A stretch of 64,000 bases of DNA from Fagopyrum homotropicum (lineage: Eukaryota; Streptophyta; Magnoliopsida; Caryophyllales; Polygonaceae), in the NCBI GenBank assembly GCA_033239125.1, contig BSWB01000005.1, positions 22,869,447 through 22,933,446 of the forward strand. The letters are read 5' to 3'. A model generated the notes under the pieces. It was not told the origin of the DNA. It saw only the letters and a program-made list of their open reading frames with translations, and made no database searches. This document shows, in pieces, positions 24,358 through 35,894 of this stretch. The translations under genes and the position numbers were made by a program. The number at the start of each line of letters is the position of its first letter. The stretch's first letter is position 1.

Positions 24358-25111
24358 AGACTATCTACATCCCTAGTGAAAAGGGTTAAATTTTGCACTC
24401 CTATCTAAAACAAATTTCTATATCCCATGTATTTTCTCCGTATAAATAGTTATATAAAAATTCACTCCGTTCAAATATAGACGTCATCCTCCAAGAGTGC
24501 AAAATAAAGTGGGTTCTACTCCTCCACAAATAAACCAATAATATCTTTTTGTAATTTATTTTTTCTCAAATATTTTATGGGAAAAAGAGATAGTAAGGTT
24601 AAAATTAGATTAATGACTGAATGGAATGCAACAAAAAGCTATATAGATGGAGTCTATACGCAAATACGTATAGAAATATTGTGCATAAATAGCATTATAA
24701 ACGTACGGAGTGGGATGCGGTTAGTCTAAGGAAAGTCCAAATATGAGGTTTCCACCGGTGGTCCTTGGGAATGGTACTTTGCATTACTTCTACAAACTTG
24801 TTCTCGGTGTTTCTTTCTCGCTTTGTATAGTGCTTCCTTTCGTGTTCCTTTTTTATTGGCTCGTGGTGTTTGAAGTTTTCTTTTGATGTATTTTTCTTGT
24901 TTCTTATTTTTTGGTCTCCTCATGACTGTTTGTCCGCCTGCCGATTTAATTGGTCTTTCGATTCATTAGACGGTATGTCGTCTAGTGCATCAAACCACTT
25001 TTCCTTATAAAAAAATGTAGTTGACCATCTATAATCGTATTGGCGGCAATAGTTTACAATCTATATGTACACTATCAACCACGGTTATAATCCATAATCA
25101 TTGACAATATT
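24358..25111. other. Intergenic, with a member of a coding-like repeat family
   Basis: No gene is called. The stretch 24726-24990, read on the minus strand, is related to 41090-41330 on the plus strand: both carry a CATTAGACGG...CCGTCTAG-type short palindrome, a TCGAAAG phrase and then a lysine-rich reading (QEKYIKRK here, TQKYIKIK there). The rest is AT-rich. Confidence 0.5.
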
Positions 25112-25835
25112 TAGAAAATTGGAAGAAAAAAAAATTAAGAAAAAAAAAAGTTTCAAAATTCGGGCCCATGTTCGGTAAAGCGGGAATTTTGAGTAGTTTA
25201 AGCTTTTTGAGTAGTTTTAGCTTTTTGGGTAGATTTGTTAGTAAAGTTTCAAAGAGCTTTGTAAATTTCGAAAATCTAACAAATAAGCTAATTGATGTTT
25301 GATAAAAGTAGATTTGTGGATAGATTTATGGGCAATTTTGGTAACCAGACCTTTTTGAGAAACTAGAGTAGTAACTAGGCTTTTTAATGTTTCAATTAAG
25401 TAAATATACTTCAACCTTTTGTATTTATTCTCAAACTCTACACACTATTCTCTCAAGAGGTACATTTACTAAACACAAAACTATAAAAAGCCTAGTAAAC
25501 CAAATTGTTTCTAGATTTATATGGTATATTTACCAAAAAGCCAAAAAGGATAAAAATGTACAAATTGTTAAAGCTGGCTTTAAGGGATAAAATTTTAAAA
25601 AATTCGATAATCTACACAAAAAACTATAATTTGAAATTTTTCAAAATTGGACCAAAAAGCTTCTGAAAAATCTAATGAAAAAGCTAATCCACCAAATAAG
25701 CTGCCGTAACGAACACCCATTAACTTTATTTTTTCCAAAACTCTACAAAAAGTTTTTAAAAGAAAAACTCCGCAGAACAAAGCCTTGGTGGCTAGATTTT
25801 AAAACTCGGTCCTATATACAAAGGCTCAGTATTAA
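25112..25835. mobile_element. Insertion with TIR-like ends, probable MITE
   Basis: Compared with the related copy at 9895-9930, about 720 bp are inserted here and TTA stands on both sides, as a 3-bp target duplication would. Inside, GGGCCCATGTTCGGTAA near 25163 and CGTAACGAACACCC near 25708-25721 look like imperfect inverted ends. The content is AT-rich with many AGCTTTTT phrases and no convincing frame. Confidence 0.5.
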
Positions 25836-26121
25836 ACCAATAAATGAAGTTGTATAAATGGTCATTATTTATTACATCCATTATCAGTCACGATAATATA
25901 TATCTTCATAAAGTATAACATTGTAGAAATTTAAAATACAAACATATAAATATTTAATAAGTAAATAGTAATTATGAACAAGATCAATATAAATTAGTTG
26001 CAACTTGCAATATATTTACAGCTTATTAAATTTTTCTGAAACAACTTGCAGTGAAAAAAAAGGGTTACATGCATTGAATCAGAACAATAGAAAATAATAA
26101 TAACAATAATAACAATAATAA

Positions 26122-26189
<68 letters not shown>

Positions 26190-26461
26190 AATGACTTGAT
26201 TAAAATAATGGCATATTGATCGTACGTAGTTCAATGTTGATATTAGCACGTTTTCTTTTTATAAACAAGTTTCAATCTTTGGATCAACACAAGAAAACAT
26301 GCACATATGTAGTTTTATATATTAACGTTAAATGTTCCAATAAAAATATTATATTAACGTTAGATTAGATGAGCATTAAAATAATGTCTTTATCAGAATC
26401 AACCTCTCATGTAAATTTTTTTTTTTTCATTTTATCTGTTATATAAAATAGGAATTTTCCT
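25836..26461. other. Intergenic repeat-derived sequence, copy of 9930-10480
   Basis: Clearly related to the stretch left of the 155-bp repeat (see the entry at 9892). No gene is seen. It contains the AAT microsatellite. Confidence 0.6.
26093..26185. repeat. (AAT)n microsatellite
   Basis: About 30 near-perfect AAT/ATA units, with a few AAC interruptions at the left end. Confidence 0.97.
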
Positions 26462-26635
26462 CCGTGATTTTTAGATGTACCGGCGAAAATCTCTATTAGT
26501 GAACATAACTACGCACTTCGCGTGCGTAGTTGAGGATGAGTTGACTAAGTAGGCACTTTTTGTCTATTGTAGTATAAAGTAGGCCCTTTTTGTATCTTGT
26601 AGACAAACTAGGCCCCTCTCATTTATTAGTAAAGA

Positions 26636-26972
26636 TTAATGGAAAGGGTTAATTAGTAATTTTAACTTAACTGAATCCAAGCCCAATTTAAATTGTAGAT
26701 CAGTAGGCCCAATCCGAGTTACATAAGCCCGTGTCCAATCCGAGTTACATAAGCCCGTACAAAATATAAATGTTGTAGCTAGTGAGTATCGAACTCTGGA
26801 CGACAGCCCAATTTAAATTAGTAATTTTAATGGAAAGGGTTAATTAGTAATTTTAACTTAACTGAATCCAAGCCCAATTTAAATTGTAGATCAGTAGGCC
26901 CAATCCGAGTTACATAAGCCCGTACAAAATATAAATGTTGTAGCTAGTGAGTATCGAACTCTGGACGACAGC
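26636..26972. repeat. Direct repeat pair, period about 190 bp
   Basis: The phrase from TTAATGGAAAGGGTTAATTA through AAATATAAATGTTGTAGC to GGACGACAGCCC occurs twice (starting near 26636 and 26829). The first copy also doubles an internal CCAATCCGAGTTACATAAGC segment. Confidence 0.9.
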
Positions 26973-27084
26973 CCCTCCCTCCCACCCTTATACCAGCTGG
27001 ACTAATTGAACTTCGTATATTCTCTTGTTCATACACGGTATTAGTACATAATGTTTAATACACAATTTTAATACACAAGTTCAA

Positions 27085-27510
27085 TTACACAATATTAATA
27101 CATAATTTTCATTTACACAAGTTCGTCGTTTACATAAGCCCGTCTTTGTTTCAAACCCATTCGAGTTACACAAGTCCAATTATAACGGTAAAATATGTAG
27201 TCCATCATTTACACAAACTCTATCGAGTTACACAAGCCCATCATTTACACAAGCCCAATTGAGTTACACAAGCCCAATTGAGTTACACAAACCCAATCGA
27301 CTTAACAATCGACTTACACAATTAAGTTTGTGGAGTTACACAAACCCAATTAATTTACACAATTGAGTTTGTGGAGTTACACAAACCTAGTTAATTTACA
27401 CAAACTCAATCGAGTTACACAAACTCAATCCTGTAAATATTCAACTACACAAACTCAATCCTGTAAATATTCAACTACACAAACTCAATCCTGTAAATAT
27501 TCAACCGTAA
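27085..27510. repeat. ACACAAGCCCAATT-type minisatellite and 30-bp triplicate
   Basis: Degenerate units around GAGTTACACAAGCCCAATT run from about 27110 to 27420. They are followed by three exact 30-bp units (AAACTCAATCCTGTAAATAT at 27421, 27451 and 27481). Confidence 0.9.
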
Positions 27511-27689
27511 ATATTCAACTGTAAGATCACATTCTTTATTGAAATTATTTAGATTTTGATTTATTTTTATTTTTTTAATATTATTATTTAGATTTAGATT
27601 TAGATTTATTTTTATTTTTTTTATTATTTATTGAATTTTTTTAGATTTTCCTCTCTCTTCCCTCTTTCTTTTTCTCTCTCCTCTTTCTT

Positions 27690-28290
27690 TTTCTCTCTCC
27701 ACGGAAGTACTACCCTAACCCTAACCTCTTGCTACTCATCCTACACCCCGCACGGCAGCAGACTAGGAACCACATCGTCTTGACCCGCCGCTGGTCATTC
27801 GGCCACCAAGAATCCCGACGACAACTTGAGAAGCACCGCCTCGCCGCTAGCACTAGTCCGGCACCGAAAGGAGAACACGAAGACCATGGGTTTCGCCGCC
27901 GTTTCCCTTCTCCGGTTTCGCTGTTTCCTTTCTCCGCCGAGGTTCGCTGTTTCCCTTCTCCGCCCACCATGACTTGAGAAGCACCGCCTCGCCGTTCACC
28001 ATGTTCGCTGTTTCCCTTCTCCGCCCACCACAGTGCCATCCCTGCTGCCCTCCATCGGACACTGCAGCGCCATCTTCCTTTTTGCAGCGCCATCGGTTGT
28101 AGGCAGTTCCGAGCAGTTGCATGCGGTTCCCATTGGTTCCTTCTGGTCGAGACGTTGGCGGCAATGGGTTTCGACGTTGTATTCTGAATCCTTCCATGTC
28201 GGCGCTGACTTCGGTTGGAAGGTCGACAACTTCGGCGGAGCTGGGTTTTGCGTCTTCCACATTTACTGAATGGGCTAGGGTTTCAAGCAA
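27690..28290. other. GC-rich island with internal repeats inside the transposon
   Basis: This 600-bp block is far richer in G and C than its surroundings and is open in several frames on both strands (longest minus-strand frame 27853-28290, 145 codons). TTCGCTGTTTCCCTTCTCCG recurs near 27946 and 28004, with a variant at 27917. The readings (Arg/Gly/Glu-rich) match no family that I know. It may be captured host DNA; I do not call a gene. Confidence 0.5.
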
Positions 28291-28429
28291 GAAGACACAA
28301 TTTATAGGGTTTTATTGTTGTATTTTACGTTTATACCCCTTTTATTATTTAAGTTTAGATTTAAAAACTAATTAGTTAATTTGAGGGGCCTAGTTTGTAT
28401 CTAAGATACAAAAAAGGCCCTATTTCACC

Positions 28430-28690
28430 AATTATCTCCGTAGTTGATAAGGTCCTTAACTACGCTTTTGGAAAGCGTAGTTAGAGTTTCAAAAAAAATA
28501 AAAAAAAAACTACTCATTTGGCGAACGTAGTTAGAATTCCCTAAAAAAAATTTAAATTTTTTTTGGGAACTCCAACTACTCTTCCCATAAGTGTAGTTGA
28601 TATTTTTATTTTTTTGAAACTTCAACTACGCTCCCCAACAGCGTAGTTGGGGACGCTAACAACAATGCACGCGAAGTGCGTAGTTGGGGT
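28430..28690. repeat. Array of small palindromes built on AACTACGC...GCGTAGTT
   Basis: At least four potential hairpins stand in a row, the best being AACTACGCTTTTGG then AAAGCGTAGTT (11-bp stem, 3-nt loop) near 28457. Others lie at 28510, 28568 and 28623. A/T runs separate them. A single unit of the same type stands at the opposite end of the element (26507-26531). Confidence 0.8.
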
Positions 28691-28729
28691 GACAATTATA
28701 GATTTTCTCCGGTACGTCTATCAACCCCC

Positions 28730-29697
28730 ATTTTCCTCTTGGTGCCATCAAGATTTGCACTTTTTTTTTTGCTATCCATTAAGTTTTAAAATTTCTCTTC
28801 GTGCCCTCAAGGTTTCATTTCTTTTCTCTTTATACCCATTCTTAATATATTACATTAAGATTCATTAAAAAATTATTAAAAAAATAGAAAAATATATTTA
28901 AAGTAGATTATGACCTTGATTAATAAATTTATAATAGAAATAGTTTATATATATATATATATATATTTGATTTATATATATTTTTATTTTTGAATTAACA
29001 TATCTTTTTACTTTACTTTTGTTTTAAAAAAACATATATAATTTATGTTAATAATATGTATTAAAAAAATTTTAAAAAATTAAAAAATAATATTTTAAAA
29101 TTTTTTTAAGAGTCCAAAAAATTAAACACATATTATTTTTTAAATTTAATTTTCTATAATTTATTTTAACTTGAAGATAACAATATTATTTTTTATGTGT
29201 TAATTTATTATTTTTTATAATATACTTTTCCATAATCTTAAAATTAAAAAAAAAACCATAATTTTTAAAAAAATTTGAATTAATATAAATTATATAAAAT
29301 TTAAATTCAAAATAAAAAAAATATATATTATAATTCTCTAGGCTCTTAATAAAGTTTCAAAAAATGTTTTTTATTTAATTTTATATATTTTTTAAATCGA
29401 AAGTAAAAAAATATTTTAATTTAAAAATAAAAAATATACTTATTTCTAAAAATAAAAAAAATATATAAAAACTATTTCTATTATAAATTTATTAATTAAA
29501 TTTAATGAGGTCATAATCTATTTCTAATTTATTTTTTCTAATTTTTTAATTATTTTTTAATAAATTTTAATGTAATATATTAAGAATAGGTATAAAGAGA
29601 AAACAAATGGAACCTTGAGGGCACCAAGAGGAATTTTGAAACTTAATAGATACCAAGAGGAAAAGTCCAAACCTTGATGACACTAAGAGGAAAAATC
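28730..29697. mobile_element. AT-rich foldback element with arms of about 250-300 bp
   Basis: The left arm starts TTTTCCTCTTGGTGCC and the right arm is its reverse complement ending near 29697. The match continues through TATACCCATTCTTAATATAT, CATTAAGATTCATTAAAAAA and TAATAAATTTATAATAGAAA, far into the element. The centre is almost pure A/T. It has no coding capacity. It abuts the right end of the preceding long-TIR transposon. Confidence 0.85.
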
Positions 29698-29721
29698 CTA
29701 CAAAATAAGCAAATAAATATT

Positions 29722-32130
29722 TTGTTTCACTATTTCTTCGTGCTTTTTGTTGTAAGGTCCTATTTAAAATTTATTGTTAGACTAAATGATAGGACACACG
29801 GTGCATGTGTCCCTTAGCCTAGTGACGTCTTGGGTTAATTAAAACCTGGGTCGTTATAGATTGATATCATAGCTTACTAGCTTAGGTTCACAATAAGGGC
29901 ACATGTGACTTGAGATGAGACATGATAATTTAACCTAACTACAACCCAATTCGGTTTGGTTTTGAAAGAAAATTTAAGTTTTGAAACGATTTTGGAAATT
30001 ACTAACATATGGTTTTAATGGATTTAAAATCATATGCATAGTAAAGATTGTGGGAAAAGACATTGTCTTCCACTCTTCAACATAGACTCCTTGTATATGT
30101 AGTTCTCTCTATAACTTGTTAAGATTATAGCATTCTTATTGATATCACTATTGCTATAAGTAGTGGATATATCTGATGAGAGAACGATCTTGAATGTCCC
30201 GGTTTGTCGAAGCCTTGAAAAGGCAACCGTGAATATTTTGATTAAGAGACAAGAAAGTTGCAATTTCATTGTGATTGTGTAAGTGGATACACAACGTCAA
30301 GTGGGAGCACAACGTACCATAAGTGCACCAGAGAACAATATTAATAGTATGAGGTCGAGGTCAAGTGTCTCAATCAATCGAGTTGCACGAGATGAGCGGA
30401 CACGGGAAATAATTATTGCAACATTGTAGATATATTTTTCTATAAGAGAAAGGAAAGACAAGCATGAGTTGTTGAACCACATACACCATAAGTTCCATTT
30501 GTGGAACAAAAGAATAATAAACTTCATTTAGAGAAGTGGCTAAGGGCCATAAAAAAAAGAGAAGTTCTAGTGTTTGCAGGAGCTCATGGGATGGAAGTTG
30601 ATTGGTGGTTGAACCACATAGACATGAATTTTGGGAACATTGGAGATAAGGTGAAACTTGTAGCAATCTTCCTGCATAACATTGATGCATGTTGGTGGAT
30701 GAGAAATCGTGCGATCATTGTGGATTACGAGACTTTCAAGAGTCGGATTAGGACACACTTTTGCCCAACCTTTGTCCGTACTATTAACTCCACCTTGATG
30801 AATATGTTAACGTTTGTTTTTGCAGGATGATGGAAGACAAATAAACATTGGGTTTTTTTTTTTATCAAATATCAATATTCATATATATATATATGGATAT
30901 ATGTGGTTGTGGTTGTTAAATATACTTGTGTAGATTTTATTGGGCAAACAAACTTCAAACAATCAAGATATGATGCAGATTTTGTGGGTTGTTATTCAAG
31001 ACTCAAACAACCAAGATTCACGTAGATTTTATGGAAACAAAACAACCAAGATTAATGCAGATTTTGTGGAATCAAAATGGCCAACAAGATATGTGCAGAG
31101 TTTGTGGAAAGATCAAGATATCAAGATCCTACAACAACGCCTATAAAAGCATCAATCAAACAAGTGAAGAAATAGGTGAATGAACGGGACTTACAAGAAT
31201 TGATCTACAAAGCTTCATTCACTCATCTTGCTCTCACACACAAGTTATCATGATTTCATCTAGTTGAGATTTAAGAAAAAGAAACGAGCATTATTGGCAT
31301 ATAATTATTGTAATACTCGAAGATTCGACACCCTTGAGAGATTCAGTTGTTGTTCGCTTGGATCTGAGTTGACTAGATCGTAGCGAGAAGGCTACAAGTG
31401 AAAGAAGAAGAGAAGTTCTTCTAGGTTGTATCTAGGACTCTAAGGAAGTGAAATAATAGAAAATTGAATCCTAGGTTCGAAAACCTTATGCGGAGATATA
31501 GTCTATTAGAGCTGAACTTTGTAAACATATCGCGTGTTGATCTTCTTTTTATTTCCGTACCTTATATTCCTTAAATTGTGACTAACAGTCTTTACAGGTT
31601 CAAGACATTGAGATTCTCTTCAAGGCCTTGATATACAGTTTTAGTCACAGGTTTCACATATCGACTTCAAGGCCCATTTCAAAGCATTGACATCCGCGAT
31701 TGAGAAAAGTTTCAATACTCTATCCAAACCCCTCTTCTAGAGTATCTTCTTTCTTATCTATATCCCGTACTCGTTTCTTCACGTACTAACTTGTTGAAGT
31801 CTTTTCTGGAAGCAACAATTGAAGATTCTCCGGTACGTGATGGAGATAATCAATAAATTTCACGAGGAGTATACATGGTTGAATGAGAAGTCACCACCTG
31901 AGGATCAATTGGCAAGCTTGATTGCGATAGACCGAAACGACCTCATAGTTTGGTGTTGTCATCTTTTGATGCTACGACGTTGTTTGAGTATTAGGAGAAA
32001 ACACTAAAGCTTGAAGTAAGACAATACTTAAGGAAAGATGTGGATTCTCGAACTGGTGGAAGAAAGAGGTAAAATTCTACTTCAAATTTCTTGAAACCTA
32101 GGAAGCCTTCTCCACAACCATGATCATAGG
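29722..32130 (+). mobile_element. Decayed second copy of the gypsy element: LTR end, leader, gag
   Basis: From 29722 the sequence follows 16668-17700 of the intact element: the end of the LTR (GTCCCTTAGCCTAGTGACGT), a mutated primer site, the leader, and gag (frame 30501-30830 with VDWWLNHID, IDACWWMRN, DYETFKSRIR). It stops matching at about 30760 and resumes at about 31800 (matching 17720-18050). Divergence is clearly greater than between the two LTRs above, so it is older. The left LTR start and all of pol are absent. Confidence 0.8.
30760..31800. other. Insertion of about 1 kb splitting the decayed gag
   Basis: Comparison with 17690-17730 shows about 1,040 bp of extra sequence. It contains a (TA)n run near 30881 and three degenerate 45-bp units around CAAACAACCAAGATT...GCAGATTTTGTGG (30953-31075). 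Its ending, AATACTCTATCCAAACCCCT, resembles an LTR edge of a copia-type element, but clear TG...CA borders were not found. Confidence 0.5.
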
Positions 32131-33761
32131 GAAATTTAGCTGTGCTTAGCACTAAGGTTTTTTAATTTGTTTTTTTAAGTGCATAAACACTAAACCATAG
32201 CTTAGTATTACGGTTTATTCACTCTATAAAAAAAAGTTTCCAAAACAAACCCTTAGCATTAAACTATGCGGTTTTCATAAGTTAAAATTTACAAAACAAA
32301 CCCGTAGTTTAATATTGAGTTCTTCATATTTTAAAATTTTCGAACAAAGCAATAATTTAATATTGTTGATCATTCACTTAAAATTGTAGTTTTAAATTAC
32401 GGATCTACTCCGACCCACAATGCCTTCTTATTCTCGAAAATAGTTTTGGTCCGTTTAAAATATTATTTTTGGAGAGATTAATTTGGGGGAAAAATACTCC
32501 ATATTGTTGGTGAGGCAAATGAGGTCACCCATACATCATCATCGACCCCTAAATAATGTAACGAACTGGACGATTCGACGAAAACGACGCAGCGTTACTA
32601 ATTAACTGCTAGATCTGCAGTGTTTCAGTAGCAGCGAACCTGATGTCACCCTGACGATTTCATGTCTCCCTTTATATAGTTTGGAGACGACGGACAATTG
32701 TTCTTTTGTCCATTTTTACTGTTCAGATTTTAGGGTAAATTGCCCAAAATTACCACTACTTTGGCTTCCTACTTTAGGATATTTAGAATTTCAAAATTAT
32801 GACTTCCTTAACCAAATATAATCAAAAGCACGTTTAATTGAGGACCATCTTAATTACAAATTTTCTGAAATTTGTGTGATTAAATTATAACGTGGAGTTT
32901 AAAATAATCGACAAATAAAGTATTATACCGACCTCGTATAATATATTTTGTTTCGATGTTATCAATTTTGAGTATACTATGCTGAAATATACTATGTTTA
33001 TTTACGACTCGAATTTGACTTGTTCAGACTTCTTGACAGGGCTGTTATTAGTCGAATTTGACTTAAACTCGTTGACAAGTCGAACATAAGTCGTTTTACG
33101 TCTAAATGAGTTCGGTTTTACGATTCGAGCCTCTATGCAACTAGAGATTTACGTAGAGCTGCGGATGAGATAGAAGAGAGGAGAATTGCAAAACGTAGGG
33201 TAAGTATCGACCATTCAACGAGTGAAAAAATAGTAGGTAAGGAAAAGTAGATAGTAAATAGTTATAATAAATAGCAGCATATGTATACGTCATATGTGCG
33301 TGCACATTATAAAGACTACGTAGGGAGCATGCATGACATAAATACGACGTACTTACGTAGTAGAACATCACACATGCAGCAGGAACTTGTCACCTGTGGA
33401 TCCATGCTAAATTTTATGTATCCAATGACCCTTCAATTCTCATTTCAAGGTTTACTTTTTTCAAACATATTAAAATAAACCTATTTCGTAATGTTAAAAT
33501 GCAACCATGATAGAGAAACTAACAACTTAAATGTTTCACACTTGGGCACGTGATCCAATATATGTATAGTTGTTATAAGAGTAAAAAGAGTCGGGTTTGA
33601 GAGTTGGAGTGTACGTTTAATATATGTTTATATTTGGTTCATCCAAAAAGTGAATGAGCTCGACACGAGATTTTTTCTTATCGAGTCAATTCCGAATAGT
33701 TTTGCTAATGTTATTCTAGCCAGACAAACCGATTTTTTTTCACCCTCATGCTCAACTCGTT
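32131..33761. other. Intergenic, upstream side of the WOX gene
   Basis: No gene is seen. At 32195-32400 there are three imperfect units of about 75 bp (around CAAAACAAACCC and TTAGTATTACGG/TTTAATATTG). The stretch 33600-33760 contains the GAGCTCG...CTCGTTTA vocabulary also found at the far right end of the window, suggesting a common repeat. Confidence 0.5.
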
Positions 33762-33900
33762 TATAAAGTAAACGAGCTCGAGCCACTCTGCCCCTAAATA
33801 TATGCAACTAAGGTTATTTAAATTATTTTTAGATTTTGAATTGAAGGCCTTAAATTGCATATATTTAGGGGCAGAGTGGCTCGAGCTCGTTTACTTTATA
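33762..33900. repeat. Perfect inverted repeat, 46-nt arms, 47-nt loop
   Basis: The arms 33762-33807 and 33855-33900 are exact reverse complements over 46 positions (core AACGAGCTCGAGCCACTCTG). It ends 223 bp before the WOX start codon. A transcript through it would fold into a nearly perfect hairpin. Confidence 0.97.
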
Positions 33901-34035
33901 TCAATCGAATGTAATTTATTCCAAAGTCTGTGTCATAATAAATAAATAAATTTAAGGGAATTGTTTGTTTATTTATTTATTAGTGAGAAAATAAATGAAG
34001 AGGTAGCAATAATTTTGTCGACCAATTAATATGGC

Positions 34036-34043
34036 TATATAAA
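34036..34043 (+). promoter_or_regulatory. TATA box of the WOX gene
   Basis: TATATAAA, 81 bp upstream of the ATG at 34124, a usual spacing for a plant core promoter with a short leader. Confidence 0.75.
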
Positions 34044-34123
34044 CCAAGTTTGCATCCCCAAACCCTAGACCACCACTCTACGTATACCTAGCTAGCTTCC
34101 CTCTCTTCACCACCACAAACACC

Positions 34124-34733
34124 ATGGTTCCTCCATCGAAAGCGGGCAAGCGGTGGCGGCCAACACCGGAGCAAGTGATGATCCTAAAAGGGTTGTTCAG
34201 AGGAGGCCTAACCACTCCAACATCTCTTCAGATACAAAAGATCACTTCTCAACTCATTGAGTATGGCAAAGTTGAGTCCAAGAACATCTTCTATTGGTTC
34301 CAAAACCACAAGGCAAGGGAGAAGCAAAAACTAATCACAAGAAAGCTTCATCACCATAACAACAACAACAACATTCCCTTCTACTTCTTCTACCTCCCTA
34401 CTCAATATCCCACCGCCTTTTCGCCCATCTCTCCCACTCATCATCAGGTATTTATACTCATATATACAGAGTGAGAATCTCTTACGATAACGGAAACCCT
34501 AATTCTATTAAAATTCAAATCATTTTGGAAATTTTACATGATACCATGAATTCTATATGTAGACAATGAGAGACTTGACGAGGTTTAATATCACCAAGGA
34601 AGAAGATGCTAACAAGGATAAGGTGAACGTGACATGGTTAGCTACCGATTTCGACTCGAGCTTCAACCACCACCACCGGAAGAACCGCCTTAAGACACTC
34701 AAGCTCTTCCCAACGACTTCCTCGTCTAGTTAG
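34124..34733 (+). CDS. WUSCHEL-related homeobox (WOX) protein, two exons
   Basis: A developmental transcription factor of the plant-specific WOX family, acting in the nucleus. Exon 1 is 34124-34447, exon 2 34563-34733, the intron has GT-AG borders; the product is 164 residues. The homeodomain spans about residues 9-70, starting KRWRPTPEQ, with helix 3 NIFYWFQNHKARE (Ile where most members have Val). It is followed by a His/Asn-rich and aromatic linker. Near the C-terminus (residues 153-160) stands TLKLFPTT, fitting the WUS-box consensus TLxLFPxx, which places it in the WUS (modern) clade and predicts repressor activity. It is short for the family and diverged enough that I do not assign a subgroup; a WOX5/7-like size is noted only as a comparison. 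The TATA box and frame are intact, so it looks like a live gene. Confidence 0.92.
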
Positions 34734-35104
34734 CAAGCTAGCTAGCATTGATTTTTACTGTGAGCACAATAAATTACTGTTTGTATGTTGTTTGCTGTTG
34801 TAACGTAGCCAAGATGCAAATATTGCTACATTATTAAATGCATATATATGTATATGTTGGCTTACTTACGTCCTTAGGCTTTCAATTATGCGCACTGCGC
34901 AGCCTGCGTTTCATATATTTTTGCAGGCAAAGGGTACTCCCTAACGTATTAGAATTGAAGCTAGTATAACAATAAGTCGAGAGACCGTTACACAACGTAC
35001 GTGTATAAGCCCAAAATAAAAATAAGTTACGACTAACTGCTATTTATCCCATCAATAAATCACAGTAACATTATTTTTATATCATTAAAATTATACCCAT
35101 ATAA
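34734..35104. other. WOX 3' side, intergenic
   Basis: Holds the WOX 3' untranslated region and AT-rich DNA up to the copia LTR. Nothing else is seen. Confidence 0.6.
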
Positions 35105-35894
35105 TGTTAAGCAATTGATATAAATAAGACAGTAATATTCTTGATAAAAATCTATTGAATATTTCTACCAAAACCCGATTGGATCTAGAGTGATCCAACC
35201 AATCAAAAACATATAAGCACACAAAAGATTTGGTGACGCAGTTCGAGTTAAACTCTACCCTGCGGGATCTCATGAGGGGAGAGCCAACTCAATCCACTAG
35301 ACAGATTTACAATATGAACCGATTACAAGATAGACAAAAACAACGATAAAAACCAGAATAGATCCAAACAAAGAAACAGACAAGAAAACGAAGGATATGG
35401 GAGAGGTCTGTAAAACCATCAAAGTAATCGATCTGTACTTTGAGTCGAAGCAAGATCAAGACTACAGAGAACACTCAAGAACACTCTTGTGTGAAGCACT
35501 CGGCTCGGATCTCTCTCTCTAGGATGCTCTCGTAGTTTTCTCTCTTCTCTCTCACAGATCTAGGATTTCGAGGAGCTGAAGTGTTTCGGCGTCTTAGGGT
35601 TGGAGAAGACAGTTAATCTTACGTACTCTGTGACCAAAAGCAATCCTTACACAACGTTTCATCACCAACGCAACGTTCAACAACTTAAGAGATCACGTGC
35701 TCTGCACATGCATAAGAGATGGACTGGAGCTTCTATTGGGCCCCCATCAACTGGGCCCAAACACTCTGCATTTAGCCCATCAGCAACTCAACCCAAGTAA
35801 CATGTCCACGCTTCACCAAACCGGCCTAACACTTACAAAACTCTGGCCCAACTAATATGGTTGACTCGAACCGGGTTTAACACTACTCCTAACA
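35105..35894 (-). repeat. 3' LTR of a Ty1-copia element
   Basis: On the minus strand it begins TGTTAGGAGTAG directly after a purine tract AGGAGGGAATT (35905-35895) and ends TTGCTTAACA at 35105: TG...CA borders with inverted TGTTA/TAACA, 790 bp. The 5' end of the element is missing, so no target duplication can be checked. Confidence 0.75.

Larger units (their letters stand above)
26462..28724. mobile_element. Long-TIR non-autonomous transposon, about 2.26 kb
   Basis: The left end (26467-26530) and the reverse complement of the right end (28660-28724) align over about 70 bp, including GTACCGGCGAAAATCT / GTACCGGAGAAAATCT and AACTACGCACTTCGCGTGC. A second pair of inverted matches lies further in: GACAAACTAGGCCCCTC at 26602 against the complement of GAGGGGCCTAGTTTGTATC at 28383. 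Between them are direct repeats, a GC-rich block with plus-strand CTTCTCCGCC repeats, and an array of small palindromes. I see no transposase. Long ends with unrelated cargo recall Mutator-like elements, but I found no clear 9-bp target duplication. Confidence 0.65.

Noticed and set aside
27853..28290. 145-codon minus-strand frame in the GC-rich block
   Set aside because: High G+C makes stops rare in all frames; overlapping frames of similar length exist on both strands.
33762..33900. Hairpin as a conserved microRNA gene
   Set aside because: Arms pair perfectly, the loop is short and no known mature microRNA sequence is recognised; treated as an inverted repeat only.
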